From Roseiarcus sp963820795 (lineage in GTDB: Bacteria; Pseudomonadota; Alphaproteobacteria; Rhizobiales; Beijerinckiaceae): a DNA stretch of 64,000 bases. The stretch lies in NCBI GenBank assembly GCA_963820795.1, contig CAWGBJ010000017.1:171126-235125 (forward strand), written 5' to 3'. The position numbers were made by a program, and so were the translations under genes. Shown piece by piece: positions 44,824 to 54,683 of this stretch. Under the pieces are notes generated by a model. The model did not search any database and was not told the DNA's origin. It saw only the letters and a list, made by a program, of their open reading frames with translations. Within the stretch, counting starts at the first letter, position 1, and every line of letters starts with the position of its first letter.

Positions 44824-46141
44824 ATGGCTATTGTGCTCGACATGCGATCGGGCGACTTCGAGCGGCGCTTCAAGGCGCTTCTCGACGGCAAGCGGGAGCA
44901 GGCGGCGGACGTCGACGCAGCTGTCGCGGACATCATCGAGGACGTGCGCGAGCGCGGCGACGAGGCGTTGGCCGACTATTCGCTCCGGTTCGACCGGGTC
45001 AATATCAAGGCCAAAGGCATCGCTATCGGACCGGCCGAGATCGAAGCGGCGATCGCGGCGTCGGAGCCGAAGGCGCTAGGGGCGCTCGAACTCGCCCACG
45101 AGCGGGTGATGGACTATCACCGACGGCAGAGGCCGGCCGACATGCGCTTCACCGATGCGGTCGGGGTCGAACTCGGGTGGCGCTGGCGGCCGATCGAAGC
45201 AGTCGGCCTCTATGTCCCCGGCGGGGCCGCGAGCTACCCCTCATCGGTCGTCATGAACGCCGTGCCGGCGAAGGTCGCGGGTTGCGCCCGCCTCGCCATG
45301 GTCGTCGCCGACGCCGGACGGCCGAATCAATCCGCTCGTCCTGGCGGCGGCGCGCATCGCCGGCGTCGACGAGATCTATCGCGTCGGCGGCGCCCAGGCG
45401 ATCGCCGCGCTGGCCTACGGGACGGAGACGATCGCGGCGGTCAGCAAGATCGTCGGGCCCGGCAACGCTTTCGTCGCCGCGGCCAAGCGACGCGTTTTCG
45501 GCGTCGTTGGGATCGACATGATCGCCGGTCCGTCCGAGGTGGTGATCCTGGCCGATTCAAGCGCCGACCCACGTTTTGTCGCCGCCGATCTCCTGGCGCA
45601 GGCCGAGCATGACCCGGCGGCGCAGTCGATCCTCATCGCCGACGACGCTCAGCTCGTGCGCGCGGTCGCGGCCGAGGTCGACCGTCAGCTTCAGTCGCTG
45701 CCGCGCGCCGAGACCGCGGGCGCGAGCTGGCGCGATTACGGCGCCGTCATCCTCTGCCCAAGCCTCGGCGAAGCGCTGCCGCTCGTCGACCGGCTTGCGC
45801 CCGAACACCTCGAGATCATGGCGCGCGATGCCGATGCGCTCGGCGCCGAGGTCAGGAACGCCGGCGCGATCTTCCTCGGCGCACATACGCCGGAGGCGAT
45901 CGGCGATTACGTCGGCGGTTCGAACCATGTGCTGCCGACCGGCCGTTCGGCGCGCTTCTCCTCCGGCCTCGGCGTCATCGACTTCATGAAGCGGACGTCG
46001 CTGCTCAAATGCGATCCCGGATCGCTCGCCGTCCTCGGACCTTACGCGATCGCGCTTGGCGAAGCCGAGGGCCTCGCTGCGCACGCCCGCTCGGTCGCCA
46101 TGCGGCTCGACGTGGCGCCTGCTTCCGTGGGACCGCCGTGA
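44824..46141 (+). pseudogene. hisD: Histidinol dehydrogenase, frameshifted
   Basis: The last two steps of histidine synthesis, zinc-dependent. The N-terminal part to VVMNAVPAKVAGCARLAMVV is in one frame; INPLVLAAARIAGVDEIYRV, the IVGPGNAFVAAAKR segment and IDMIAGPSEVVILADSSADP continue in the +1 frame. The switch is near 45320, where one extra base in GGACGGCCGAATC fits. The catalytic Glu-His pair (GLGEALPLVDRLAPEHLE region) is intact. HisD is normally required for prototrophy, so a read error is likely. Confidence 0.88.
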
Positions 46142-46626
46142 GCGAGAAAACGGCCGAGAACCGCGACCGGCTCTCCGAGGTCTTCCTCGACGAGGCGACC
46201 ATTCCGCGCGGCGCGATCGATCTCGACCATGAGCGCGCCGTCGCGATCTTCGACCTCATTGAAGACAATGTGTTCGGCGTCCCCGGCCGCGACGACGGGC
46301 CGTATACGCTGACGATTTCGCAGGAGGAATCGAAACTCACCTTCGATATCCGCACTTCGGACGGCGAGCAGGCGGCTTCGATCGTCGTCTCGATGACCCC
46401 GTTCCGGCCGCTGCTCAAGGATTATTTCCTGGTCTGCGAAACCTACTATTCCGCCATCCGCACCGCCAGCCCCCGGCAGATCGAGGCGATCGATCGCGAG
46501 CGGAGCGCGCTTCACAACGAAGGCGCGGATCTGATGGCGCAGCGCCTGTCGGAGAGACTCACGATCGACCAGACCACAGCGCGCCGGCTCTTCACCCTGG
46601 TGTCGACGTTGCGCTGGAAGACATGA
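46138..46626 (+). CDS. UPF0262 family protein
   Basis: 162 residues from GTG 46138, overlapping the hisD stop (GTGA). FLDEATIPRGAIDLDHERAV, RPLLKDYFLVCETYYSAIR and IDRERSALHNEGADLM match the UPF0262 family, which follows hisD in many alphaproteobacteria. The function is unknown. Its stop overlaps the start of the methyltransferase by four bases. Confidence 0.88.
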   Translation: MSEKTAENRDRLSEVFLDEATIPRGAIDLDHERAVAIFDLIEDNVFGVPGRDDGPYTLTISQEESKLTFDIRTSDGEQAASIVVSMTPFRPLLKDYFLVCETYYSAIRTASPRQIEAIDRERSALHNEGADLMAQRLSERLTIDQTTARRLFTLVSTLRWKT

Positions 46627-47276
46627 TCGCCGCCGCGCCGACGACGCGGGACTTCATCGTCGCCAACACCAGGCTGAGGACGCCGCCGCTGGTTCCCGAG
46701 GTGAGGCTCAGGCTGGCCGACGAAGCCGTGCCGATCTGGAAGAAGACCGAGGAGGAACTCGGCGCGATCGGGCTGCCGCCGCCCTTCTGGGCGTTCGCCT
46801 GGGCCGGCGGCCAAGCGCTGGCGCGCTACGTGCTCGACAACCGGGCGCTGGTCGCCCGCGGACGCGTTCTCGATTTCGCCTCGGGCTCCGGGCTCGTCGG
46901 CATCGCCGCGACGCTCGCCGGAGCGGAGCGGGTCGAGGCATCCGACGTCGACGCCTTCGCCGTGACCGCCATCGCGCTCAACGCCGCCGAGAACGGCGTC
47001 GCCGTTGCGCCCAGGCTCGAGGATCTCGTCGGCGCCGACGAAGGCTGGAGCGTCGTGCTGGCGGGCGACGTCGCCTATGAAAGGGGCATGTCGGAAGCGG
47101 TGACGGCGTGGCTGGCGTCGCTCGCGGCGCGAGGCGCGACCGTGCTGATCGGCGATCCGGGCCGCGCCTATCTGGCGCTCGACCGCCTCGAGCGCCTCAT
47201 CGACTATCGCGTTCCGGTCACCCGCGAACTCGAGGACGCCGAGATCAAGCGCACCGGCGTCTTCCGCTTTCGCTGA
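46623..47276 (+). CDS. SAM-dependent protein methyltransferase, ETFB-lysine methyltransferase-like
   Basis: 217 residues, coupled to UPF0262 by ATGA. WAFAWAGGQALARYVLDN is the signature of the METTL20/ETFBKMT group, followed by motif I VLDFASGSGLVGIAA, the SAM acidic loop ASDVDAF and VVLAGDVAYERGM. Bacterial homologues methylate electron transfer flavoprotein beta. It could instead act on another protein substrate such as L11, since PrmA shares the fold. Confidence 0.75.
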   Translation: MIAAAPTTRDFIVANTRLRTPPLVPEVRLRLADEAVPIWKKTEEELGAIGLPPPFWAFAWAGGQALARYVLDNRALVARGRVLDFASGSGLVGIAATLAGAERVEASDVDAFAVTAIALNAAENGVAVAPRLEDLVGADEGWSVVLAGDVAYERGMSEAVTAWLASLAARGATVLIGDPGRAYLALDRLERLIDYRVPVTRELEDAEIKRTGVFRFR

Positions 47277-47422
47277 GAGGAGATTCGGTCGTGGGTCTAT
47301 TTGAATTTCGGCTTCCGACCGATTGCTGCTCTTCGAGGGCAACCTTATGAACGGCCGGTAAGCGCAAAACAGCAGCCAACCGGGTTTTATGTTATGTCTG
47401 CGCGACGCCTGAGGACTCCACC

Positions 47423-49376
47423 ATGGTTGCGACTCGCAAGATCGCGGCGATTCTGGTCGCGGATATCGTCGGCTACAGTCGGCTCGCGGGGACGGACGAG
47501 GATCGCACACTGTCGCGGCTGCGGGGGCTGCGCAGCGATCTGATCGATCCCGCCATTGACGCCCATCACGGACGCATCGTCAAGCGTACCGGGGACGGCA
47601 GCCTCATTGAGTTTCGCAGCGTGGTCGACGCGGTACGCTGCGCCATTGAAGTGCAGAATGGCCTCGTCGAGCGCAACGCCGGCCTGCCGCCGGAGCGCCG
47701 CATCGAATACCGGGTCGGAATTCATCTGGGCGACGTGGTTGAGGAGAGCGACGGCGATTTGATGGGCGACGGCGTCAACATCGCCGCCCGGCTTGAAGGC
47801 ATTGCCGCGCCCGGGGCGATCTGTCTGTCGGAGGACGCCTATCGGCAGGTCAAGGGACGGCTCGATCTGGCGGTCACTGACCTCGGCCAAACTCAGCTCA
47901 AGAACATCGCCGATTCGATCCGGGTTTATTCGCTGCAGGTCGGCGTCCCCGCCCAGGCGAAGCCCGCCACTCCAGCAGGACCCGTCGCGCCAAAAAAGCG
48001 CTCCTCGCTGGCGCCGCTCCCCGCTGGGATCGCAGCCTTGCTCATCGTCCTCGCGGGCGGGGCATGGTGGCTCCTCGGAGCGAACCGGCCTGCGACCGTC
48101 GCAACCAAGTCGCCGGCGCCGGTCGCTTCGAACGCAACGACGCCTGCTCAAGCCAGGCATCTCTCCCTCGTGGTGCTGCCGTTCGCGAACCTCTCGAACG
48201 ACCCGAGCCAGGATTATTTCGCTGACGGAATCACAGAGAAGTCTCACCACCGACCTCTCGCGCCTCAGCGGCGCCTTCGTGATCGCGCGCAACACCGCCT
48301 TCACGTTCAAAGGCAAGAATGTCGACGCCCGGGAAATCGGCAAGGAGCTTGGCGTCCGCTACGTGCTCGAAGGGTCCGTCCAGCGCGACGCGAGCCGCAT
48401 GCGAGTGAACGTGCAGCTCATTGACGCGGAGACCGGCAATCACCTTTGGGCCGACCGCTTCGACAAACCTCTGGCGAATCTTTTGGATATGCAGGACGAG
48501 ATCGTCGCTCGCCTCGCCAATCAATTGGGGACCGAACTGATATCCGCCGAAGCGCGGCGCGGGCAGCAAGCGGCAAATCCCAACTCGATGGACCTCTATT
48601 TTCAGGGTACGGAGTGGATTAACAGGGGAACAAACCGCGAAAATATGGATCGTGCGCGCGGCTTTTTTGAGCGCGCCTTGGCGGTGGACCCCAATAACCT
48701 TGATGCACTGCTCGGCGTCGGTCGGGTCGACTATTTTGTTGGCGCCGCCTTTCTGTCGGACGACCGGGCCGCGCGGCTCGCGTCGGCTGAAGCGACGATC
48801 AACAAGGTCCTTTCGCTAAGGCCGAACGATGCGCTGGCCCACGAGATCATGGGCGGCATCCTGAGCCAGACCAATCGCGCGGCCCAAGCCATTGCCGAAT
48901 TCGAGCGGGCTTTGGCGCTGGATCCGAACCTGGCCGCTGCCCATGGCGACATCGGTTTCGCCAAGTTATTCACCGGGCGCGACGAAGAGATCGAAGCGCA
49001 TGAAAACGAGGCGCTTCGCCTCTCTCCTCACGACAATTCTGCCTGGCTCTGGCTGCATGTCGCGGGGGCCGGCAAGATGAACCTTGGCGCCGACGAGGAG
49101 GCGGTCGCATTGTTTCGTCGCTCTATCGAGAACAACCGGACCTTCCCAGTGGCGCATTTCTTGCTCGCGGCGATGCTGGCGAGTCGAGGCGAGCAAGAGG
49201 AAGCGCAGTCCGAACTGGAGGCTGGCCTCGCGCTCGACCCCAGCTTTACGATCAGTCGCTTTCGCACCGGTGCGGAAGCGCAAGGCGACAATCCGGTTTA
49301 CCGTGCGAGGCTCGAGCGCCTCATTGAGCGCATGCGCAAGGCCGGGGTGCCGGAGGGCGAGGCTAAGTCGAATTAA
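47423..49376 (+). pseudogene. Adenylate/guanylate cyclase with TPR domain, frameshifted
   Basis: The N-terminal class III cyclase domain has both metal Asp residues (AILVADIVGYSRLAG; IVKRTGDGSLIEF) and the VGIHLGDVV segment. One membrane helix follows (LPAGIAALLIVLAGGAWWLL), then a TolB/FlgO-like domain (VVLPFANLSNDPSQDYFADG; IGKELGVRYVLEGSVQRD) and TPR repeats. The frame changes at 48241: removing the G there gives EITENLTTDLSRLS-like continuity. Family members occur in many copies in rhizobia; the ligand of the output is unknown. Confidence 0.82.
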
Positions 49377-49606
49377 GCGCGCCCGACCACGTTTAAGTGC
49401 GTCTGGCGAGGTAGCGGAAAGTCCGTCTCCGAGCCGAGAGCCGTCGACCCGTGCGCAATGACAAGGCTCGTTTTGCTGAAGCCTGTTTCGCGCTCGCGAT
49501 GGAACGACAGCTTTCCGCCCGACTCCGGTCCTTCTGGAGGCGATCTCGCTAGACCCGCTCTTCACCAAACCTGAAGTTCAGACCGACCCACTACAGGAGA
49601 TTCCGC

Positions 49607-50415
49607 TTGCGCCGCGCCCGAGTAAGAACTCTTTGCCGCGACCCTGCTCGCGGCGTTCGCCGTCCTGCCGACGGCGCCGGCGTTTGCCGACGAGCTCGCG
49701 ACCTTCGCCGCCGCCTCGCCGGTCGGACGGCCGGGGGCCGCGACGATGATCCAGGGCTATCTCGCGAGGCCTGCGGGCAAGGGACCGCTCCCCGCCGTCG
49801 TGCTGTTGCACACCTGCCTCGGCCTTCCCGCCGGCAGGAGCGCGATGGAGGCCGAGTTCGCCGCGGGCAGGCTATGTGGCGCTCTTCGTCGACGATTTTT
49901 CCACCCGCGGGCTCAAGGAGACCTGCTCGGTCGACTTTCCCGTAGGCGTCGCCGACGCGTACGGCGCCCTCGCGTTTCTCGCCGGGCAGGCCTACGTCGA
50001 TCCGGCGCGGATCGCCGCGATCGGCTATTCGCAGGGCGCGGACACCGCGCTCACCCTTGCCTCGTTGCGTTCTGCATCGGCTTACGCGCTGCCCCCGGGC
50101 CTGGCGTTCAGAGCCGCCGCGGCCTTCTATCCGCCCTGCGCCAACCAGTCGGGCGCGGCGATGCGGATCCCGACCCTCATCCTCATCGGCAAGGAGGACG
50201 AGGTGACTCCCGCGGCCGATTGCGAGACGCTGGCGCGCGGCCAGTCCGGCGAGGTTTCGCTCCATGTCTATCCGGGCGCGGGGCACGGCTTCGACAATCC
50301 CGAGTTCGGCAAGGGGATGCGGGTCATCGGCATGCGGCTCGCGTTCGACCGGGGCTCCGCCGCGAAGGCGCGGGCCGAGCTGCGCCGCTTCCTCGCCGCG
50401 AATCTCGCGCGCTGA
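49607..50415 (+). pseudogene. Exported dienelactone hydrolase family protein, two frameshifts
   Basis: TTG 49607 (AGGAG eight bases upstream) begins a signal peptide that is split by an extra T near 49635 (RVRTL then AATLLAAFAVLPTAPAFA). The second break, an extra A near 49875, separates the N-terminal strand region (YLARPAGKGPLPAVVLLHTC) from VALFVDDFSTRG. The core is otherwise complete: IGYSQGAD holds the nucleophile, AGHGFDNPEF the His. The nucleophile is Ser rather than the Cys of true dienelactone hydrolases. The substrate is unknown. Confidence 0.7.
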
Positions 50416-50496
50416 CCGCGCCGGCAAATCTTGCTATACGGCCCTCGGTTTCGCGCCTTCGGGCCGGACTTGGACGAGCGCCACGGAGAGACTTTC

Positions 50497-51342
50497 ATGC
50501 TGAGACGCGAATTTCTGCTGGGCGCCGCAGCCGGCCTCGCGGCCCTCACGCCGCCCGCCGCGCTCGCCGAGGGGCCAAAGCCGTTCAATGGCGAGATGTG
50601 GCCGCCGCTGTCGAACAAATCCGAGTTCGTCGCCTGGATGGCGGCCAATCGCGGCGAGGAGCCGGTCTATCTCGAGCGGCGCTGGGACCGCTATCAGCAG
50701 CTGCTCGCCTTCCACGACCTCTGGACCCCGGCCGACAAGCGGGCGTTTCTGATGACGCCGCGTGAGGAATTCGTCCTGCCGGGGGACCGCGAGCAGGCCT
50801 ATGTCGGGCATTATCTCGACATCGGCTTCGGCGTCACCATCACTCCGCCCGGCACGATGGGGCGCATGACGAGCGCGCTGCAGATCCGCGGTGGCGACAA
50901 GGTGCTCGAAATCGGCACCGGCTCCGGCTACCAGTCGGCGCTGCTCACCTATCTTACGGGCCGCGTCCACTCGATCGAGATCATCCCCGAGCTCGCCTCG
51001 CGCACCCGCGGCGTCTACGACCGGCTGATCGGCAAGGGCTATCGCGAATATGCCGCGATCGCGACCCGCAGCGGCGACGGCTATTACGGCTGGGCGGAGG
51101 CGGCCCCGTTCGACCGGATCATCGTCACCTGCGGCATCGACCACATTCCGCCGCCGCTCCTGCAGCAATTGCGGCCGGGCGGCGTCATGGTCATTCCCGT
51201 CGGGCCGCCCGGCGCGCAGCACATCGTCAAAGCGGTCAGGACCGCCAACGCCGCCGGCGGCGAGAGCGTCACGCGCTCCGACATTTTCGGCGGCAAGGTC
51301 ATTCCCTTCGTGCCGATGACCGGCGGGCACCAGCCGAGCTGA
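50497..51342 (+). CDS. Protein-L-isoaspartate O-methyltransferase-like protein with Tat signal
   Basis: 281 residues from ATG 50497 with CGGAGAG upstream. The N-terminus LRREFLLGAAAGLAAL is a twin-arginine-type signal ending at ALAEG. The rest is a PCMT domain: ITPPGTMGRMTSALQIRGG, VLEIGTGSGYQSALLTYLT (motif I), AAPFDRIIVTCGIDHIPPPL and QLRPGGVMVIPVG. PIMT repairs isoaspartyl residues using SAM. A periplasmic copy is odd because SAM is not thought to be available there. A non-cleaved, cytoplasmic form is possible. Confidence 0.82.
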   Translation: MLRREFLLGAAAGLAALTPPAALAEGPKPFNGEMWPPLSNKSEFVAWMAANRGEEPVYLERRWDRYQQLLAFHDLWTPADKRAFLMTPREEFVLPGDREQAYVGHYLDIGFGVTITPPGTMGRMTSALQIRGGDKVLEIGTGSGYQSALLTYLTGRVHSIEIIPELASRTRGVYDRLIGKGYREYAAIATRSGDGYYGWAEAAPFDRIIVTCGIDHIPPPLLQQLRPGGVMVIPVGPPGAQHIVKAVRTANAAGGESVTRSDIFGGKVIPFVPMTGGHQPS

Positions 51343-51489
51343 GGAGAAAAATTCCGTGTGCGCTGCGAATACGCAGGGAACCCAGCCTTTGACCCGAAAA
51401 TTGGTGCCGAAAAGGCATTGATTTCAGGCGCTTTGCGGCAAATTCGCTAGCGCGGGTTCCGACCAGGTTGACCCATCCGGATCCGTCAT

Positions 51490-51549
51490 CGCCGGGCTTG
51501 ACCTGGCTTGACCCGGCGATCCATGGACCCGCGGGTCAAGCCCGCGGGT
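51490..51549. repeat. REP-like double palindrome
   Basis: Two consecutive inverted repeats: CGCCGGG/CCCGGCG (51490-51518) and ACCCGCGGG/CCCGCGGGT with a 5-base loop (51527-51549). They resemble the intergenic palindromes common in alphaproteobacteria. The group II intron begins two bases after the second one. Confidence 0.6.
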
Positions 51550-51551
51550 GA

Positions 51552-53412
51552 GTGCGTCCGTGATGTTGTCTTGTCAGGGAGGTGAAAGTCCGACCGATGT
51601 GAAGTCGTGACACATGTAGCCGAAGGCAACTGCGTCGTCGCGAGACGGGGTGGGGAGCAGCCGGAGGCGAACGAACAGCCCGCAGGATGACGAACCCGTT
51701 TCGGCGGCGTGGCGCGGCGAGCCTGCTCATCCATGGCGAAGCCTGGGTCGTAAGACCCGCCGGGCGCGTTGAGGCGACTGCGAAAACGACGCTTGGGCCC
51801 ACCACGTGGTTGGGGGCGGGATGTTCGGACGGCAAGACAAAGGAAGCGGAGAGACCTGCGCGGCGTGTGCGAGCCGGGCAGGAGTTCAGAGCCCGCATAC
51901 TACCGCTGCGGTTTGCGCCCGGAAGGGACGGATCGCGAGAGGACGGGGCCACATAACCCCGTGCGAGGGAAGGTGGGCAGGAAGGGGGATGCGCGATGAA
52001 CGGGTCGAGGCAACGAAACGCCGGGAGTGCCGAGGAGGCTACACAAGGCGGAGCGGCTCAACGTGACTTTGCGTGGGTCGAAGCCTCGGTCTGGACGGAA
52101 CGCATGCTGTCGGCGCTGGGCAACGGCGTCAAAGGCGGCAAATGGTTCAGTTTGATGGATAAGGTGTTCGCGCCCAAGACGCTGGCGGCGGCCTGGATGA
52201 AAGTCCGGGCCAACAAAGGCGCGGCGGGCGTGGATGGGCAAAGCATCGAGCGGTTCGCGGCGAAGGCCGAAGACTATCTGGCCGAGCTGTCGGCGGCGCT
52301 GCGGGAGGGATCCTACCGCCCGCAAGCCGTCAAACGGGTCGACATCCCCAAGGGCGATGGAAGAACGAGGCCGCTGGGCATTCCAACGGTCAAGGATCGC
52401 ATCGTCCAGCAGGCCGTCCGGCTCGTGATCGAACCGATTTTCGAAACGCGTTTCCGCGACGGGAGCTACGGCTTCCGACCGGGGCGCGGATGCCATGACG
52501 CGCTGCGGGAAGTCGATCGGCTGATCAAGGACGGCTACGCCCACGTCGTAGACGCGGACTTGGCCTCCTATTTCGATTCGATCCCGCATGATCGGCTGGT
52601 GGCGCGGGTCGAGGAGAAGGTCAGCGATGGCCGGGTTCTCGATCTGATCCGCGGCTGGCTGAAGGCCGACATCCTGAAGGGGCTGGAGAGGTGGACGCCG
52701 ACGCGGGGCTCGCCGCAAGGCGCGGTGATCAGCCCGTTGCTGGCCAACATCTTCCTCGACCCGCTGGATGCGGCGATGGCCGAACGCGGGCGCCGCATGG
52801 TGCGGTATGCGGACGACTTCGTCATCCTGTGCCGGACGCGCGAGGAGGCGGACGCCGCCCTCTCGGAGGTGCGCGCCTGGGTGAGCGAAAACGGCCTCGC
52901 GCTGCACCCCGAAAAGACGCATGTCGGCGACTGCCGGCAGCCGGGGCAAGGGTACGAGTTCCTCGGCTACCGTTTCGAAGCCGGCCGGCGTCGCGTGCGC
53001 CAGAAGAGCCTGAACAAGTTCAAGGACAGCATAAGAGAGAAGACGCGGCGCACACGCGGCGACAGCCTCGCCTGCGCCGTAGCTGACCTCAACCCGCTGC
53101 TGCGCGGCTGGTTCGGCTACTTCAAACATGCCCATCACACCACCTTCGACAAGCTCGACGGGTTTGTCAGGAGGCGGCTGCGCGCCGTCCTGCGCAAGCA
53201 GGAAAAGCGCCCCGGTCGGGGCATCTGCCGCGCCGACCATCAACGCTGGCCAAATGCCTTCTTCGCGGAAGCCGGGCTGTTCGCGCTTCACACGGCCTGG
53301 TTATCCGCGAGACAGTCTCGATGAAGAAACCACCGACTGGAGAGCCGTATGCGGGAAAACCGCCCGTACGGTTCGGAGGGAGGGGTCGGCGAAAGCCGAT
53401 CCCTACCCCTAT
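51552..53412 (+). mobile_element. Group II intron with intact maturase gene
   Basis: The 5' end GTGCG at 51552 is a canonical group II start. A domain I-like stretch (AGGTGAAAGTCC) is at 51580-51592. After the maturase, domain V is clear at 53342-53374: GAGCCGTA pairs with TACGGTTC around an internal GAAA, with the AGC triad in place. A domain VI-like hairpin and the end CTACCCCTAT give a 3' boundary near 53412. It would splice as RNA and spread by target-primed reverse transcription. Confidence 0.85.
51996..53324 (+). CDS. ltrA: Group II intron reverse transcriptase/maturase
   Basis: 442 residues. RT motifs include RPLGIPTVKDRIVQQAVRLV, DADLASYFDSIPHDRL, RGSPQGAVISPLLANIFLDP and YADD in VRYADDFVILCR (about residue 271). 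Domain X/maturase follows (LRGWFGYFKHAHHT). There is no recognisable HNH endonuclease tail, so mobility would use a nick formed elsewhere or single-stranded target. The frame is intact, so the element may be active. Confidence 0.93.
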   Translation: MNGSRQRNAGSAEEATQGGAAQRDFAWVEASVWTERMLSALGNGVKGGKWFSLMDKVFAPKTLAAAWMKVRANKGAAGVDGQSIERFAAKAEDYLAELSAALREGSYRPQAVKRVDIPKGDGRTRPLGIPTVKDRIVQQAVRLVIEPIFETRFRDGSYGFRPGRGCHDALREVDRLIKDGYAHVVDADLASYFDSIPHDRLVARVEEKVSDGRVLDLIRGWLKADILKGLERWTPTRGSPQGAVISPLLANIFLDPLDAAMAERGRRMVRYADDFVILCRTREEADAALSEVRAWVSENGLALHPEKTHVGDCRQPGQGYEFLGYRFEAGRRRVRQKSLNKFKDSIREKTRRTRGDSLACAVADLNPLLRGWFGYFKHAHHTTFDKLDGFVRRRLRAVLRKQEKRPGRGICRADHQRWPNAFFAEAGLFALHTAWLSARQSR

Positions 53413-53457
53413 CGGAAAACGATTCTGCCCGATCGAAACCAGCTCTAAGCGGAAGAC

Positions 53458-53509
53458 GCAGGGAATTTTTCTTGCCAAGCCAGGGAACGCGCAGGGAATT
53501 TTTTGCGCG
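53458..53509. repeat. GCAGGGAATT repeats after the intron
   Basis: GCAGGGAATT occurs at 53458 and 53491 with a CCAGGGAAC variant between them. The second copy lies inside the loop of an inverted repeat CGCGCA/TGCGCG (53488-53509). It is the same motif family as at 7315-7497. Confidence 0.5.
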
Positions 53510-53571
53510 GGAGCAGAGAGTCTCGCGCCGCGCGGACAAGCGCCGACGCCGCGGAACTTGAATGGAGATCG

Positions 53572-53599
53572 GCCCGCCTGAAGGGCCGGTTCAGCGGGC
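53572..53599 (-). terminator. Hairpin downstream of ku
   Basis: GCCCGCCTGAA and TTCAGCGGGC can pair with one bulged base around a GC-rich loop, about 77 bases past the ku stop. It may end ku transcription. Confidence 0.4.
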
Positions 53600-53675
53600 A
53601 TACGGAAGGCCTTGATAATGTTGACGGCTTACCCATCATTGTTCCCGCCGCAACTCAAACGTCCCGGCGCAGCGG

Positions 53676-54608
53676 CTACTTCGCCTTTCGCGCCTTTTGC
53701 GCCGCCGGCGCGGGGGCCGGCTTTACGTCCCTTGCGGCGCTCGCCTTCGACGGCGCTTTCGGCTTTGGCGCAAGCGCAGCCTCGTCGGCGGACGCGGCGC
53801 TGATTTTGCGCGCGGCCGGCGCCGGCGCGCCCTCCGCGGCAATGCTGCGACGCAGCGCGTCCATGATGTTGACGACGTTGCTCGGCCGCGCCGGCTGCTC
53901 CGCCGTCGGCGCTGGCATTCCCGCCTGCTTGGCGCGGATCAGTTCGACGACCGCGTCCTCGTAGCGGTCGGTGAATTCCTCCGGCCGGAAGTGTCCCGAC
54001 TTTCTCTGGATGATGACATGCGCGAGGTCTTTCATTTCCTCGGGCAGTTTCATGTCGGGAACGTCTTCGAAATAGGAGTCCTCGGCGCGCACCTCCGAAG
54101 CGTAGCGCAGCACGGTGCCGAGGAGTCCCTTTGCCAAAGGGTCCAGCATCATGATGCGCTCGCGACGCGCCATCACCACCCGACCCAACCCGACGACGTT
54201 CTCGTCCCGCATGGCGTCGCGGATGACGGCGAAGGCTTCTTCGGCGACGCGTTCGGCCGGCGCCAGGTAATAGGGCGATTCGAGGTAGCGCGGATCGATC
54301 TCGGAGCGCGGCACGAACTTCTCGATGTCGATCGTATGCGTGCTTTCGATCTGGATCGCGTCGAGCTCCGCATCCTCGACGATGAGATAGGAGTCTTTGG
54401 CGACCGGATAGCCCTTGGCCTGATCCTCGTTCTCGACGACATCGCCTGTCTCGGCGTCGACGAACTGGCGTTTCACTTTGTGGCCGGTCTTGCGGTTGAT
54501 CGTGTTGAACGAGACGCGCGAGGATGAACTCGTCGCCGGATAGAGGTTGACAGCGCAGGAGACCAGGGAAAGTTTGAGATAACCCTTCCAGCTTGCTCGT
54601 GGAGCCAT
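53676..54608 (-). CDS. ku: Non-homologous end-joining protein Ku
   Basis: 310 residues. Bacterial Ku homodimerises on DNA ends and recruits LigD. WKGYLKLSLVSCAVNLYPAT, FNTINRKTGHKVKRQFVD and VIRDAMRDENVVGLGRVVMA are family landmarks. The C-terminal 60 residues are Lys/Ala/Pro-rich, as in other Ku proteins that use this tail for DNA. No ligD is in the window. It is divergent from the BRCT/TPR gene with 75 bases between starts. Confidence 0.94.
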   Translation of the reverse strand: MAPRASWKGYLKLSLVSCAVNLYPATSSSSRVSFNTINRKTGHKVKRQFVDAETGDVVENEDQAKGYPVAKDSYLIVEDAELDAIQIESTHTIDIEKFVPRSEIDPRYLESPYYLAPAERVAEEAFAVIRDAMRDENVVGLGRVVMARRERIMMLDPLAKGLLGTVLRYASEVRAEDSYFEDVPDMKLPEEMKDLAHVIIQRKSGHFRPEEFTDRYEDAVVELIRAKQAGMPAPTAEQPARPSNVVNIMDALRRSIAAEGAPAPAARKISAASADEAALAPKPKAPSKASAARDVKPAPAPAAQKARKAK

Positions 54609-54683
54609 GACGCTTACTCCGGCAGACTCGTCGGCGCCCGAATAAGCAGCGCGACTTGAAGCACAGCCAATGCAACTGCTAGC

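Noticed and set aside
49746..50765. A single open frame running through the dienelactone hydrolase and the methyltransferase start
   Set aside because: After 49875 it leaves the hydrolase frame; the family sequence continues in another frame, so the long frame is an artefact of the indel.
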